Of a stretch of 64,000 nt of DNA, positions 54,815-63,649 are shown piece by piece. Made by a program: the position numbers and the translations under genes. Under the pieces are notes generated by a model that was given only the letters and a program-made list of their open reading frames with translations, was not told the DNA's origin and made no database searches. The DNA is from Glaciecola sp047250385. Its GTDB lineage: Bacteria > Pseudomonadota > Gammaproteobacteria > Enterobacterales > Alteromonadaceae. The first letter of the stretch is position 1, and each line of letters begins with the position of its first letter. Location: assembly GCF_047250385.1 (NCBI RefSeq), contig NZ_JBLBVM010000056.1, forward strand, positions 496,001 to 560,000, given 5' to 3'.

Positions 54815-55669
54815 ATGGCAAAAGTTCTAAGTGCAATTGAACATGATCTTGGCGGCTTACATGTAAAGCGTGTTTTGCCCAACCAAGAGAAGCGTATGGT
54901 AGGTCCATTTATTTTCTTCGACCAAATGGGGCCGAATGATATTCCTGCTGGTCAAGGCATCAATGTTAGACCTCACCCGCACATTGGCTTGTCTACCCTG
55001 ACTTACCTTTTTGAAGGCAGCATACTGCACCGCGATTCTTTGGGAAATAATCTTGAAATCTCTCCCGGTGACGTTAATTGGATGACTTCCGGAAAAGGCA
55101 TTGTTCACTCCGAACGGGAATCGTTCGAAGTAAGAGCTAATCCTCACTCTATTAGTGGCCTTCAATGTTGGGTTGCCTTACCGGAGAACATGACTGAAAT
55201 TGAGCCTTCGTTTACCCACGTGAAAAGAAATGACTTGCCCCACAGCATGTTTGAAGGGGTGATGATGAGACTTATCGTTGGTGATGCTTATGGCTTGAGC
55301 TCACCGGTGAAAAGCTATTCACCCATGTTTTATATAGATGTGCTGGCAAGTGAAGGCAGCAAAATATCCAAGCCTCACCCAACACACGAAACAGCAATAT
55401 TTCCGATAAGCGGAAAAGTAGAAGTCAATGGTGTTAGCTATGGCGCTGGCGAGTTTATCCTTTTAGATGAAAGCGATAATGAAATTACCATGCTTGAGTC
55501 AGGTCGATTCATCCTATTAGGCGGCGAACAGTTTGAGCATGTTCCGCATTTGCATTGGAACTTTGTAGCTTATAGTAAGGAGAGAATGGAGCAGGCTAAG
55601 AATGATTGGAAGAACGGTAACTTCCCAACGATTCCGGGTGATGATAGAGAGTTTATCCCTCTTAAGTAA
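54815..55669 (+). CDS. Pirin family protein
   Basis: The 284-residue bicupin has the pirin N-terminal metal site RPHPHIGLSTLTYLFEGSILHRDSLG and GIVHSERE (three His and one Glu). A C-terminal pirin domain with HETAIFPISGKVEVNG is also present. Bacterial pirins act as quercetinases or regulators of metabolism. Position between azoR and a LysR gene suggests an electrophile or quinone response. AAGGAG precedes the ATG. Confidence 0.9.
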   Translation: MAKVLSAIEHDLGGLHVKRVLPNQEKRMVGPFIFFDQMGPNDIPAGQGINVRPHPHIGLSTLTYLFEGSILHRDSLGNNLEISPGDVNWMTSGKGIVHSERESFEVRANPHSISGLQCWVALPENMTEIEPSFTHVKRNDLPHSMFEGVMMRLIVGDAYGLSSPVKSYSPMFYIDVLASEGSKISKPHPTHETAIFPISGKVEVNGVSYGAGEFILLDESDNEITMLESGRFILLGGEQFEHVPHLHWNFVAYSKERMEQAKNDWKNGNFPTIPGDDREFIPLK

Positions 55670-55766
55670 AACTTAAACTGGGGAATCGGTTTGCCCTTCT
55701 TTGACTAAGCTTATAGGGCTATTTTTAACAACAACGTGATAAAAGCAATAAGCGCAGGAGCATCAA

Positions 55767-56666
55767 GTGCTAAGAATTTCATTAGAACAATGGCGAATGT
55801 TTCATGCTGTGGTTGAGTTTGGTGGTTTTAATCAGGCATCCCTAGGTGTGCACAAAAGCCAATCGAGTATTCATAACGCTGTTAGGAAAATAGAAGACTC
55901 GCTTGGCGTAAAACTGTTTTCTATTGAAGGACGAAAAACCGTTCTTACAGAAGCGGGTGAGATGATACTTAGACGATCAAACTACTTGCTTGAAGAAGCA
56001 AAGAAAGTAGAGGCCATTGGCGAAACCCTAAGCCAAGGCATTGAAACTAGACTTAAAATTGCTGTTGATGAAATCTTTCCGCGCTCCATTTTGTACCAAG
56101 TGCTTGAAAAAGTATCTAAGCAGTTTCCTTTAGTGCAAATTGAGCTGTTTGAATCCATTCTGGGCGGTGCTAACGAGATGCTTGAGAACGATAAAGTTGA
56201 GATTGCCATATCGCCTTCCTCCAAAGGAACTGGGTTTAGCGAAAGCCTTTGCTACATCGCCTTTGATGCAGTGGCTAGTCCAAATCACCCTCTGCATAGC
56301 ATTGATAGAAAACTACGACTGGAAGACCTGAAAAGTCATCGACAAATAGTGGTAAGAGATTCAGCACTTACTAACAAACTCAAAGCCAGTGAAGTTTGGT
56401 TGAAGGCTGAGCAACGGTGGACGGTAAGTCACATTCAAAGCTCTATTGATATGATCACTAAAGGGTTGGGCTTCGCTTGGCTTCCCTTGAGTTTAATTGA
56501 GCCTCAATTGAAGAGTGGCGAATTAGTACCATTAGAACTTGATGGGCATACAAGACGTTCTGCTCAGCTTTATCTAACATTCAAAGATGGTGATTGCTTA
56601 GGCCCCGTTGCCAAGAGCTTTTTAGGCGAACTAAGAATGTTGTGCATGGATTTGCCTGATTCATAA
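55767..56666 (+). CDS. LysR-type regulator
   Basis: The 299-residue LysR protein has an N-terminal winged HTH (MFHAVVEFGGFNQASLGVHKSQSSIHNAVRKIEDSLGVKLFSIEGRKTVLTEAGE) and a substrate-binding co-inducer domain. It lies 112 bp upstream of a TauE/SafE gene in the same direction, and 97 bp after the pirin gene. It may control one of these; no clear binding site is assigned. Confidence 0.9.
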   Translation: MLRISLEQWRMFHAVVEFGGFNQASLGVHKSQSSIHNAVRKIEDSLGVKLFSIEGRKTVLTEAGEMILRRSNYLLEEAKKVEAIGETLSQGIETRLKIAVDEIFPRSILYQVLEKVSKQFPLVQIELFESILGGANEMLENDKVEIAISPSSKGTGFSESLCYIAFDAVASPNHPLHSIDRKLRLEDLKSHRQIVVRDSALTNKLKASEVWLKAEQRWTVSHIQSSIDMITKGLGFAWLPLSLIEPQLKSGELVPLELDGHTRRSAQLYLTFKDGDCLGPVAKSFLGELRMLCMDLPDS

Positions 56667-56778
56667 AAGGTGTTTGTTTAGTAAATACCTGAATGGAAAT
56701 TAAGAGCAATAGTAAAGCACGATATCTAGATCGACAAAAGTGCAATTAGCTCAACAAATACAAAAGGCATAATTGAAA

Positions 56779-57507
56779 ATGGAAATCTCAGCAATATTAC
56801 TCATAGCAATTGTGGTCTTGCTTATTGGTATCTCAAAATCAGCTTTTGCTGGCGCACTTGGCGTGTTTGCCGTGCCTCTTTTAATGTTTAAATTTTCCGC
56901 TGTCGAAGCCATCACATTGATGTTACCACTACTTATTATTGCCGATGCCATGAGCATTCGAAGTTACTGGAAAAAATGGGATAAGCGCTTATTGGCTTCA
57001 CTAATTCCCGGCGCGGCTATTGGGATCATTAGCGCTAACTTGCTGATAGAATACATAAACTCAGATTATCTTCGCATTATTATTGCGCTTATTTGCATTC
57101 TATTCGCACTTAAAAACTTGTTCTTGAAGCAACTAAAGTTAAATTTTATTAATAACCCTATTGGCGCAGTAGTTATGTCTGCAAGCTCAGGTGTGAGCAG
57201 CACATTAGTTCATGCTGGCGGGCCACCTCTTCTCATCTACTTTACCGCCATCGAATTGGCTCGGACTAAATTTGTTGCAACGGCAGCCGCCTTTTTTGCG
57301 ATTATGAATTTAATGAAGTTAGTTGGCGTTGTTTCACTCGGCTTGTTGTCCGTTGAGACGGTGCTTACCGCCGCAGCTTTCTTTCCATTAGCGATCGTTG
57401 GTAATTGGCTGGGAGTACGCATCAACCAAGGACTGGATAAGGACTTGTTTCTAAAAGTAATGAATTATTTGTTGTTAATGTTGGGACTGTGGCTGGCTTT
57501 TAAATAG
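56779..57507 (+). CDS. TSUP family (TauE/SafE) membrane exporter
   Basis: The 242-residue protein has seven to eight helices and typical TSUP segments (GISKSAFAGALGVFAVPLLM and GVSSTLVHAGGPPLLIYF). It is the second such exporter in the window, clearly different from the one in the persulfide operon. I use the ATG at 56779 instead of the TTG two codons before. The exported anion is not predictable (sulfite, sulfonates or acetate-like compounds occur in the family). Confidence 0.85.
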   Translation: MEISAILLIAIVVLLIGISKSAFAGALGVFAVPLLMFKFSAVEAITLMLPLLIIADAMSIRSYWKKWDKRLLASLIPGAAIGIISANLLIEYINSDYLRIIIALICILFALKNLFLKQLKLNFINNPIGAVVMSASSGVSSTLVHAGGPPLLIYFTAIELARTKFVATAAAFFAIMNLMKLVGVVSLGLLSVETVLTAAAFFPLAIVGNWLGVRINQGLDKDLFLKVMNYLLLMLGLWLAFK

Positions 57508-57602
57508 CGAGAAATCTCATGTATTTGTCAAAGTAGCAAGGGTCTTGAACTATTGATTATTGAGGAAAATGCGGCGCCTAATCACGACTGCCGCACGAAA
57601 GT

Positions 57603-58442
57603 TTACTTCGCTAAATAATTAGCATGAAAGCGTAAATGCTCTTCAATAAAACTAGAGATAAAATAATAGCTGTGGTCATAGCCTTCATGAATCGTTAGCT
57701 CTAGAGGATAGTCGCTAGCCTTTGCTGCAGCCTCAAGTACCTCAGGTTTTAATTGCTCATCCAAAAAATCATCCGCGCCACCTTGATCCACTTTAGCAGG
57801 TAGAAAATGCTTGGCTTCTCGCATTAATTCACTCGCGTCATGTTTACGCCATGCTTCTTTCTGATTGCCAAGGTAAGCGGTAAACGCCTTCTTGCCCCAA
57901 GGTACAGTGATTGGATTGCAAATAGGACTAAATGCGGACATCGACAAATAACGTGACGGGTTTAGCATTGCGATTGTCAAAGCGCCATGCCCGCCCATTG
58001 AATGGCCGCTTATACTACGTTTGTCTGTTACAGGAAACGAAGCCTCAATTAGCTCAGGTAATTCATTGACCACATAGTCATACATTCTATAATGACTATC
58101 CCAAGGTGCTTGGGTCGCATTCACATAGAAACCAGCACCCTGCCCTAAATCATATCCCTCATCGTCGGCCACACCTTCCCCTCGAGGGCTGGTATCTGGC
58201 GCCACTATAGCGATACCAAGTTCTGCAGCAATACGCTGTGCACCGGCTTTTTGCATAAAGTTTTCGTCAGTACATGTCAGGCCTGAAAGCCAATACAGCA
58301 CTGGTACTTTTTGCCCACTCGAAACTTGTGGTGGTAAATAGATGGCAAAACGCATTTTACAATTTAGTGTTGTCGATTGGTGGCTATATTGTTTGTTCCA
58401 GCCACCGAAGACCTTATTAGCACTTAAATTTTCAATTGACAT
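57603..58442 (-). CDS. fghA: S-formylglutathione hydrolase
   Basis: The 279-residue esterase has YWLSGLTCTDENFMQKAGAQR, the nucleophile motif SGHSMGGHGAL and C-terminal GYDHSYYFISSFIEEHLRFHA, all typical of FghA/FrmB. It converts S-formylglutathione to formate and glutathione. It lies 51 bp after frmA on the same strand, giving the complete formaldehyde oxidation pair. Confidence 0.95.
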   Translation of the reverse strand: MSIENLSANKVFGGWNKQYSHQSTTLNCKMRFAIYLPPQVSSGQKVPVLYWLSGLTCTDENFMQKAGAQRIAAELGIAIVAPDTSPRGEGVADDEGYDLGQGAGFYVNATQAPWDSHYRMYDYVVNELPELIEASFPVTDKRSISGHSMGGHGALTIAMLNPSRYLSMSAFSPICNPITVPWGKKAFTAYLGNQKEAWRKHDASELMREAKHFLPAKVDQGGADDFLDEQLKPEVLEAAAKASDYPLELTIHEGYDHSYYFISSFIEEHLRFHANYLAK

Positions 58443-58493
58443 AAAACTCCTCTCGAGGATCTTAAAAGCACGCTAATGCTAGAGCCCAAATTT

Positions 58494-59624
58494 CTACTTA
58501 TCGAAATGAATGACAGAACGAATGCTTTCGCCTTGATGCATCAAATCAAAGGACTCATTGATGTCCTCTAGCGCCATTGTGTGCGTAATAAAATCACTTA
58601 ATTTGAATTCGCCCGCCATATAACGTTCTACATAGTCTGGTAACTCAGAGCGGCCTTTAACGCCACCAAATGCCGAACCGCGCCACACGCGACCAGTTAC
58701 TAACTGGAACGGGCGAGTTGATATTTCTTGTCCAGCGCCAGCGACACCTATGATGATTGATTCGCCCCAACCTTTGTGACAACACTCAAGAGCTGAACGC
58801 ATTAGATTCACGTTACCGACACATTCGAAAGAATAATCGACACCGCCATCGGTAAGTTCTACGATGACTTCTTGAATCGGCTTGTCGTAATCTTTTGGAT
58901 TGATAAAATCAGTCGCGCCCAGCTTTTTAGCCAACTCAAATTTACTTTCATTGATGTCGATTGCAATGATGCGACTTGCTTTCGCCATTGTCGCGCCGAT
59001 AACCGCTGATAAACCGATACCGCCAAGGCCAAAGATAGCAACTGTTGCACCCTCTTCCACCTTCGCTGTATTCATCACAGCACCCATTCCTGTAGTGACA
59101 CCGCAACCTAACAAACACACTTCTTCTAAAGGCGCTTCTTTATTTACTTTGGCTAATGATATCTCGGGAAGAACTGTGTATTCAGAGAAGGTCGAGCAGC
59201 CCATGTAATGAAATATTGGTTTACCATCTTTATAGAATCGCGTTGTACCATCAGGCATTAAACCTTTGCCTTGGGTTTCACGAATTTTCTGACAAAGATT
59301 GGTTTTGCCTGATAAACAGAACTTACATTCACCGCATTCGGGCGTGTAAAGTGGAATGACATGATCCCCCACTTCTACACTTGTCACGCCTTCGCCGACT
59401 TGTTGAACAATACCACCGCCCTCGTGGCCTAATATAACTGGAAAAATGCCCTCAGGATCTTCGCCTGATAGAGTGAACGCGTCTGTATGACACACGCCCG
59501 AAGCGATAACTTTAATGAGCACCTCACCTTTACGAGGTAACATTACGTCAACTTCTTCAATAGATAATGGCTGTTTAGGCCCCCAAGCAATAGCGGCTTT
59601 TGATTTAATAAACTTATCTTTCAT
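58494..59624 (-). CDS. frmA: S-(hydroxymethyl)glutathione dehydrogenase, class III alcohol dehydrogenase
   Basis: The 376-residue zinc alcohol dehydrogenase has the catalytic-zinc region VCHTDAFTLSG...ILGHEGGG and four structural-zinc cysteines (CGECKFCLSGKTNLC). It has the cofactor motif FGLGGIGL and class III C-terminal features. It oxidises the adduct of formaldehyde and glutathione with NAD+. It is divergent from a LysR gene across a region with a conspicuous inverted repeat. Confidence 0.95.
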   Translation of the reverse strand: MKDKFIKSKAAIAWGPKQPLSIEEVDVMLPRKGEVLIKVIASGVCHTDAFTLSGEDPEGIFPVILGHEGGGIVQQVGEGVTSVEVGDHVIPLYTPECGECKFCLSGKTNLCQKIRETQGKGLMPDGTTRFYKDGKPIFHYMGCSTFSEYTVLPEISLAKVNKEAPLEEVCLLGCGVTTGMGAVMNTAKVEEGATVAIFGLGGIGLSAVIGATMAKASRIIAIDINESKFELAKKLGATDFINPKDYDKPIQEVIVELTDGGVDYSFECVGNVNLMRSALECCHKGWGESIIIGVAGAGQEISTRPFQLVTGRVWRGSAFGGVKGRSELPDYVERYMAGEFKLSDFITHTMALEDINESFDLMHQGESIRSVIHFDK

Positions 59625-59685
59625 TCTTAATTTTTACCTAGTAATTGAGGAGCTATCTAACAAGCTAATTATGCTGTTACGTCAT

Positions 59686-59740
59686 GAGTTTAGTATTAGT
59701 TTACGAATTTTTACACTTTGCTGTAAGTAGTACTAAACTC
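59686..59740. promoter_or_regulatory. Inverted repeats in the frmA-lysR intergenic region
   Basis: GAGTTTAGTA (59686-59695) and TACTAAACTC (59731-59740) are perfect 10-bp inverted arms, 35 bases apart. Nested inside are TTACA (59711-59715) and TGTAA (59722-59726). They lie 62 bases or more upstream of frmA and 96 bases or more upstream of the LysR start, a suitable place for LysR control of both genes. Confidence 0.6.
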
Positions 59741-59835
59741 GCTGCTTTTTTACACTATGATTTCAATTATAGTTATTTCTCATAAATTGATAATATGCTA
59801 TTTTGTCAAATCTCTTTTACACAATGGTAACAATA

Positions 59836-60708
59836 ATGCAGTGGGATGGAATAAGCGAGTTTGTTTTTGTTGCTGAAAATGAGAGCTTTACGCTAGCCTC
59901 AAAGAAAATGGCGATTTCGACTGCCCAGGTAAGTCGCCAGATCAGCGCATTAGAAAAGCGACTCAATACAAAATTGTTTTACAGGACCACCCGCAAAGTG
60001 TCTTTAACCGAAGAAGGTCGTGTATTTTATCAGCATTGCAGAGGGGTGCTAGATGGCTTAGATGCCGCAGAGCGCGCCATTACAAATTTACAATCGAAGC
60101 CACAAGGTAAAATAAAACTCACTGCACCGGTAACTTATGGTGAACAACAAATCCTACCCTTAGTGAATAGTTTTATGCAGCAATACGGTGATATTGAAGT
60201 GAATGCATTTTTAAGCAATCAAACATTGGATTTGATTGAGGATGGTTATGATTTAGCGATCCGCCTTGGCAAACTGCGTGATTCATCGATGATGGCAAAA
60301 AAACTAGGGACTAGAACCAATTATGTTTGTGCATCGCCCGCATACTTGAAAGTGCATGGTATTCCCCATTCTTTGTCGGAGTTAAATAAACACAGTTGTT
60401 TACTCGGCACTTTAGATTACTGGCACTTTCGCGGTGAAGGCAAAGAAACCAACATTCGAGTAACAGGAAAACTGCGCTATAACAGTGGCCTAGGCTTGGT
60501 AGATGCAGCCCTAAAAGGACTCGGTATTGTGCAACTGCCCGATTATTATGTGCAAGAGCATATTGAAAGTGGCGCATTGATTACTTTATTGGATAACTAC
60601 CGAGAGCCCGATGAGGGAATTTGGGCCGTTTATCCGCATAATAGGCATTTGTCGCCGAAGGTTAGGTTGTTGGTGGATTATTTGGTTGAGGGTTTGGGGG
60701 GTAGCTAG
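59836..60708 (+). CDS. LysR-type regulator, divergent from frmA
   Basis: The 290-residue LysR protein starts MQWDGISEFVFVAENESFTLASKKMAISTAQVSRQISALEKRL, the usual N-terminal HTH. It has a C-terminal domain with LGLVDAALKGLGIVQLPDYYV. I prefer ATG 59836; 59824 and TTG 59803 are in frame but add residues not seen in the family. It probably regulates frmA-fghA, an inference from the divergent position. Confidence 0.88.
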   Translation: MQWDGISEFVFVAENESFTLASKKMAISTAQVSRQISALEKRLNTKLFYRTTRKVSLTEEGRVFYQHCRGVLDGLDAAERAITNLQSKPQGKIKLTAPVTYGEQQILPLVNSFMQQYGDIEVNAFLSNQTLDLIEDGYDLAIRLGKLRDSSMMAKKLGTRTNYVCASPAYLKVHGIPHSLSELNKHSCLLGTLDYWHFRGEGKETNIRVTGKLRYNSGLGLVDAALKGLGIVQLPDYYVQEHIESGALITLLDNYREPDEGIWAVYPHNRHLSPKVRLLVDYLVEGLGGS

Positions 60709-60756
60709 CTTCTTATGTTTTAGATGGTTTAGTTTATAGAACTTTTTCTTGTTCAT

Positions 60757-60788
60757 AAAAAAACATCAACAAAATTGTTGATGTTTTT
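60757..60788. terminator. Bidirectional terminator between lysR and PEP-CTERM genes
   Basis: CATCAACA (60764-60771) pairs with TGTTGATG (60776-60783), flanked by an A-run and a T-run. It can end both converging transcripts. Confidence 0.9.
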
Positions 60789-60807
60789 CAATGTAATTAT
60801 GTAGTTC

Positions 60808-61701
60808 TTATTTTGTGAGCTTCTTACGGCTGAAAACGAGCCCGATCAAACACAGTCCTAGCAATGCAAGAGCTTGAGGTTCCGGTATATCGGCCACTGA
60901 GTATTCAACATAAACAAGGCCATTGGCACCGTTACCGCCCGCAACTCGCGCCCCAGAAACTTGACCGTTATATCCTCCAGCACCGCCACCTGCGCCATAG
61001 CCCGCTCCACCTTTACCACTCCATGATTGAGCACCATCTCCAGCATTCGGTCCTGTACCATTAACTAAAATACCGCCAGCGCCACCGCCGCCAGCATGTG
61101 TACCAGTTCCACCAGCACCACCAGCGCCAGCTGACAAAATGTTATCTAAAAACCTTGCTAATGTTGCTGAGTAATCACCTGTTCCAAAACCAATAGGCAT
61201 TGAATTACCAGATACGCAAGATTGGCCATTGCTGCCCAAAGAGCCACCAGCGCCACCTTGAGAACCTGCATTACATGCAGCACCACCACCGGAGCTACCA
61301 TTGTGTCCGCCTCGGTTTATTCCGCTAACTACGCCACCACCATTAGCCACCAATAAACCACCGAAAGAAGAGGCCGTTCCAGCCGTTAAGCCAATAATAC
61401 TATTTCCATTTGGGTCAGTTTGAGCGCCAGACCCACCGGTGCCAACGACAACGGCATACATATCTCCTGGGTTAACTAAAAAATTTCCAGAAGCAATATA
61501 ACCAGCTCCACCTCCACCTTGGTGGCCGTTAGCACCGCCTCCGCCGCCACCAATTGCGAGTATATTTAATGTAGTTACCGTTGATGGCACTGTGAAGGTT
61601 TGATCTGCTGTTATGACAAAACTAATTATACCTGCATACGCAGATGACGCTGTAAACGCCATCGAAAATGCTACCACTTTGAGGCAGTTAGTAATTTTCA
61701 T
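60808..61701 (-). CDS. Glycine-rich secreted protein with PEP-CTERM anchor
   Basis: The 297-residue protein has a signal peptide (about 1-23, SSAYAG), then a beta segment (FTVPSTVTTLNILAIG). About 200 residues are dominated by Gly with Ala, Asn and Ser follow. The C-terminus is a PEP-CTERM sorting signal: IPEPQALALLGLCLIGLVFSRKK. Such proteins are processed by an exosortase and often belong to biofilm matrix. None of the exosortase genes is in this window. ATG 61701 has AGAGG four bases upstream. Confidence 0.85.
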   Translation of the reverse strand: MKITNCLKVVAFSMAFTASSAYAGIISFVITADQTFTVPSTVTTLNILAIGGGGGGANGHQGGGGAGYIASGNFLVNPGDMYAVVVGTGGSGAQTDPNGNSIIGLTAGTASSFGGLLVANGGGVVSGINRGGHNGSSGGGAACNAGSQGGAGGSLGSNGQSCVSGNSMPIGFGTGDYSATLARFLDNILSAGAGGAGGTGTHAGGGGAGGILVNGTGPNAGDGAQSWSGKGGAGYGAGGGAGGYNGQVSGARVAGGNGANGLVYVEYSVADIPEPQALALLGLCLIGLVFSRKKLTK

Positions 61702-61803
61702 AGGTCCTCTCATTTGTTTGTTGTTTTGAGTTTGTGATCATTGTCACCAACCCACTGATTATTAATTAGGTTTATTTTATCCATTAATACCTGTAAGCAA
61801 GAC

Positions 61804-61819
61804 AGCAAGAACCTAGCCA
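61804..61819 (-). promoter_or_regulatory. Sigma-54 promoter of the PEP-CTERM gene
   Basis: On the minus strand the site is TGGCTAGGTTCTTGCT. It matches the sigma-54 consensus TGGCACGN4TTGCW at the key GG and GC dinucleotides, ten bases apart, and at TTGCT. Transcription would begin near 61793, about 92 bases before the ATG. PEP-CTERM genes are known to be controlled by the PrsK/PrsR and sigma-54 system. Confidence 0.7.
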
Positions 61820-62039
61820 AAAATTAATTAGTTATTATTTTCAGATATTTAAAAAAAATATACGTACTTTAATATAGATTGTGTAAAAAAACCTGACAAT
61901 GATTCTGGGCTTGCAGCGTTTCTCATCCTGCGTTTTTGTAAAGGCACATTTGTAAGCAATTGATATAGAAACGGCTCGTTCATTTAGGCTCTAAAGCTGT
62001 GTTTTTTTTATAGCAGAGTGAGTTTTTAAGTTAGGATAC

Positions 62040-62065
62040 AAAAAAGCCCCGAATATACGGGGCTT
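62040..62065 (-). terminator. Rho-independent terminator of the tRNA-Ser gene
   Basis: On the minus strand, AAGCCCCG and CGGGGCTT (62044-62065) form an eight-bp stem with a six-base loop, followed by a T-run. Confidence 0.9.
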
Positions 62066-62076
62066 CAGTGATTATC

Positions 62077-62166
62077 TGGCGGAGAGAGAGGGATTCGAAC
62101 CCTCGTTAGGTTTAACCCTAAACACACTTTCCAGGCGTGCGCCTTCAGCCACTCAGCCACCTCTCC
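62077..62166 (-). tRNA. tRNA-Ser (GGA anticodon)
   Basis: The 90-base gene starts GGAGAGGTGGCTGAGTGGC, has the anticodon loop CTGGAAA (GGA) and the long variable arm of class II tRNAs (GTTTAGGGTTAAACCTAAC region). The T-loop is GGTTCGAATCC, and the encoded end is GCCA. The acceptor arm pairs fully. A terminator follows. Confidence 0.97.
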
Positions 62167-62214
62167 AATGGGCGCGTATAGTAAGTAAAAGCTTGGCAGC
62201 TTTCAAGTACTGAT

Positions 62215-63273
62215 TTACGCATTTCCTTTCAATTGCATATTTAACTCGGCAGCAAAGCCAAGCATTCTATCTAAGGGTACTAAAGCGCGTTGGCGCAATG
62301 ATTCATCAACGAAAATTTCTTTTCCTTCATGATTCAGTAATGCGTCTCTCATCGCTTCTAAGCCGTTCATTGCCATCCATGGGCAAAGAGCGCAACTTCT
62401 GCATGTTGCTCCGTTACCGGCTGTCGGAGCTTCGATAAACTCCTTGTTCGGTGACAACTGCTGCATCTTGTAAAAAATGCCTTTATCAGTAGCAACAATA
62501 AACTTCTGATTAGGAAGGTCTTGCGATGCTTTTATCAATTGAGAAGTAGAACCAACCGCATCTGCTATTTCAACCACACTAGCTGGCGATTCAGGGTGCA
62601 CAAGTACTGCTGCATCTGGGTGCAAATGCTTCGCTTTTAGTAAAGCTTGGGCAGAAAACTCATCATGCACAATACACTCACCATTCCACATCAGCATTTC
62701 TGCACCGGTTTGTTTTTGAATATAGGCGCCTAAATGACGATCAGGGCCCCAAATTATCTTTTTACCTTGGCTGTCGAGGTGCTCGACAATCTCTAGTGCA
62801 ATGCTTGAAGTCACTACCCAATCTGCCCTCGCCTTTACTGCTGCTGAGGTATTGGCGTAAACCACCACTGTATGGTCTGGATGTGCATCACAAAAAGCAG
62901 AAAACTCTTTCTCTGGACAGCCTAAGTCTAATGAGCAATTTGCTTCCAGGGTTGGCATGATCACAGTCTTTTCTGGGCTTAGAATTTTTGCAGTTTCACC
63001 CATGAATTTAACGCCAGCAACCAACAAGGTTTTTTGTTCTGCGTCACGACCGAAACGTGCCATTTCAAGTGAATCGGAAATGCAGCCACCGGTTTCTTCC
63101 GCTAAGGCTTGGATAACAGGATCGGTATAGTAATGCGCAACTAACACGGCATTCTTTTGCTGAAGAAGTATTTTGATTTCTGATTTCAATTGCTCAGCAT
63201 AATCCGAAGTGATCGGAATAGGTTTTGCTGGGAATGGATAAGAAATACGTTCTGCTTGTACTGCGTTGGTCAT
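62215..63273 (-). CDS. nadA: Quinolinate synthase
   Basis: The 352-residue enzyme has YPFPAKP near the N-terminus and VAHYYTDPVIQALAEETGGCISDSLEMARFG. The Fe-S ligand cysteines lie in EANCSLDLGCP and in the C-terminal CRSCALCPWMAMN. It condenses iminoaspartate with dihydroxyacetone phosphate in NAD synthesis. I chose ATG 63273, giving the length and N-terminus of E. coli NadA; the frame upward to 63327 adds atypical residues. Confidence 0.96.
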   Translation of the reverse strand: MTNAVQAERISYPFPAKPIPITSDYAEQLKSEIKILLQQKNAVLVAHYYTDPVIQALAEETGGCISDSLEMARFGRDAEQKTLLVAGVKFMGETAKILSPEKTVIMPTLEANCSLDLGCPEKEFSAFCDAHPDHTVVVYANTSAAVKARADWVVTSSIALEIVEHLDSQGKKIIWGPDRHLGAYIQKQTGAEMLMWNGECIVHDEFSAQALLKAKHLHPDAAVLVHPESPASVVEIADAVGSTSQLIKASQDLPNQKFIVATDKGIFYKMQQLSPNKEFIEAPTAGNGATCRSCALCPWMAMNGLEAMRDALLNHEGKEIFVDESLRQRALVPLDRMLGFAAELNMQLKGNA

Positions 63274-63429
63274 ATGCGATGTAAGTAATTTGTTGTCGTT
63301 TGCGTAGTATAACGCAGTGCAATACAAAGGTCACAAGTTGCAGCAATAAATTTTATAAGACAGGCTTGGGTTTTAGTGCGAAATTATGTTTTTTGAAATT
63401 TGGATGTAACTGAAGATAACAGAAAGAAG

Positions 63430-63505
63430 TGGTGGGTCGTGCTGGATTCGAACCAGCGACCAATTGATTAAAAGTCAACTGCTCTACCAGCTGAGCTAAC
63501 GACCC
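63430..63505 (-). tRNA. tRNA-Lys (TTT anticodon)
   Basis: The 76-base gene starts GGGTCGTTAGCTCAGCTGG. It has the anticodon loop CTTTTAA (TTT), T-arm GGTTCGAATCC and encoded ACCA end. The order cpoB, tRNA-Lys, nadA matches that of E. coli. Confidence 0.97.
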
Positions 63506-63649
63506 CAATTGCGTTTCTTGCGTTGCGTATCTACCTCAACGGCGGCATATAATACTGAAATCGAAACGCGGTGCAACCTTTAAATGCAATTTATTTAATT
63601 TAATTAAAAAACTGCATGTAAAGTGAGCAAAAAGCCCATAGTTTAAAAA

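Larger units (their letters stand above)
61702..62076. other. Intergenic region before the PEP-CTERM gene
   Basis: This 375-bp AT-rich stretch contains the sigma-54-type promoter of the PEP-CTERM gene (61804-61819) and the tRNA-Ser terminator (62040-62065). The remaining sequence, with long A and T runs (61850-61900 and 62003-62012), shows no gene to me. Confidence 0.5.

Noticed and set aside
57569..57594. Hairpin TGCGGC/GCCGCA between the TauE/SafE and fghA genes as a terminator
   Set aside because: The stem is six bases with a 14-base loop and no T-run on either side, too weak to annotate.
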